Below, piece after piece: positions 6,346-6,595 of a stretch of 6,595 nucleotides of DNA. Both the position numbers and the translations under genes were made by a program. Position 1 is the stretch's first letter. Every line of letters starts with the position of its first letter. Under the pieces are notes generated by a model. It was not told where the DNA came from and did not search any database. It saw only the letters and a program-made list of their open reading frames with translations. Source of the stretch: an uncultured Candidatus Melainabacteria bacterium (lineage in GTDB: Bacteria > Cyanobacteriota > Vampirovibrionia > Gastranaerophilales > Gastranaerophilaceae); assembly GCA_934693215.1 (NCBI GenBank), contig CAKUVB010000100.1:1-6595 (forward strand), given 5' to 3'.

Positions 6346-6595
6346 TACTAAAATCTCCCTCGTTAATATAATCAGCTACTATATCTGATAAACGTTTTTG
6401 CCAATTATTTGATTTTTCAAGATAAAAATCTGCACCTTTTTCTAAAGATTCTGCTTTTAGTTCTTTTTTACCGGCAACTGACATTACACCTATAATTGGC
6501 TTCATACCCTTCTTCGCCGCAATTCTCTTTATCTCTGCAAGTAAAATAAAACCTTCCCTTTCAGTTGGTATTAACAAATCCATTAACACAAAATC
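6335..6595 (-). CDS. Response regulator receiver-domain protein (N-terminus outside window)
   Basis: The last 86 residues of a CheY-like receiver protein whose 5' end is beyond the right edge. The visible part reads DFVLMDLLIP at its start. The Asp of LMD (6th visible residue) is the expected phospho-acceptor at the end of beta-3, followed by a P...EGF loop. The conserved Ser/Thr is the Ser in GVMSVAG, and the conserved Lys is in YLEKS near the end of beta-5, where Ser replaces the usual Pro. After the final receiver helix there is only a short acidic tail ending GDFSNEN, so no C-terminal DNA-binding or enzymatic output domain follows. A complete receiver would need about 50 more N-terminal residues. 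Whether a domain precedes the receiver cannot be seen. A GTG at 6587-6589 and an ATG at 6581-6583 are in frame but inside the conserved beta-3 segment, so they are not the start. Overlaps sdaAB by 11 nt. Confidence 0.8.
   Translation of the reverse strand, partial: DFVLMDLLIPTEREGFILLAEIKRIAAKKGMKPIIGVMSVAGKKELKAESLEKGADFYLEKSNNWQKRLSDIVADYINEGDFSNEN

Noticed and set aside
1..6595. CRISPR arrays, tRNA/rRNA genes, insertion sequences, phage or toxin-antitoxin genes, tandem repeats
   Set aside because: None seen on either strand. The window is almost fully occupied by core-type genes with consistent composition, and the largest gap is 89 nt.

Overview
This is a gene-dense, AT-rich (about one third G+C by eye) bacterial segment. 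All eight recognisable genes are on the minus strand. Read in the direction of transcription (right to left) they are: a receiver-domain response regulator (5' end outside the window), sdaAB, sdaAA, a GT-B/CgeB-like glycosyltransferase, an 80-residue protein I read as RNA polymerase omega (rpoZ), a purine nucleoside phosphorylase, an agmatinase-family ureohydrolase, and an NAD+-dependent DNA ligase (3' end outside the window). I see no rRNA, tRNA, CRISPR array, insertion sequence, attachment site or phage gene. The window looks like ordinary chromosomal core sequence.

The right half (3906-6595) is one tightly packed unit. The response regulator overlaps sdaAB by 11 nt. sdaAB/sdaAA and sdaAA/glycosyltransferase each share one base in a TAATG stop-start junction, so the four genes are almost certainly cotranscribed and probably translationally coupled. 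SdaAA and SdaAB together form the iron-sulfur L-serine dehydratase (serine to pyruvate plus ammonia). Why a receiver protein and a sugar transferase travel with it is unclear.

The left half (1-3876) looks like a second unit. It starts at a sigma70-type promoter in the 89-nt gap after the glycosyltransferase gene and reads rpoZ, a perfect 10-bp hairpin, punA, speB-like, ligA. punA/speB and speB/ligA are separated by 8 nt each, and each downstream Shine-Dalgarno overlaps the upstream stop codon. Functionally it mixes transcription (omega), purine salvage (PNP), guanidino-compound hydrolysis (agmatinase) and DNA replication/repair (ligase).

Organism: the low G+C, the omega protein whose layout resembles cyanobacterial RpoZ (NRY...V..IA..AK, then PV..AI, then a short acidic tail ending in G), and the type-1 two-subunit serine dehydratase fit a low-GC, probably anaerobic bacterium. 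A non-photosynthetic relative of cyanobacteria (Gastranaerophilales/Vampirovibrionia) is one possibility. This is inference from a few motifs; a Firmicute is the main alternative.

I did not find a convincing new biological system. The points most worth checking are the divergent omega, the hairpin between rpoZ and punA, and the unusual response regulator-serine dehydratase-glycosyltransferase operon.
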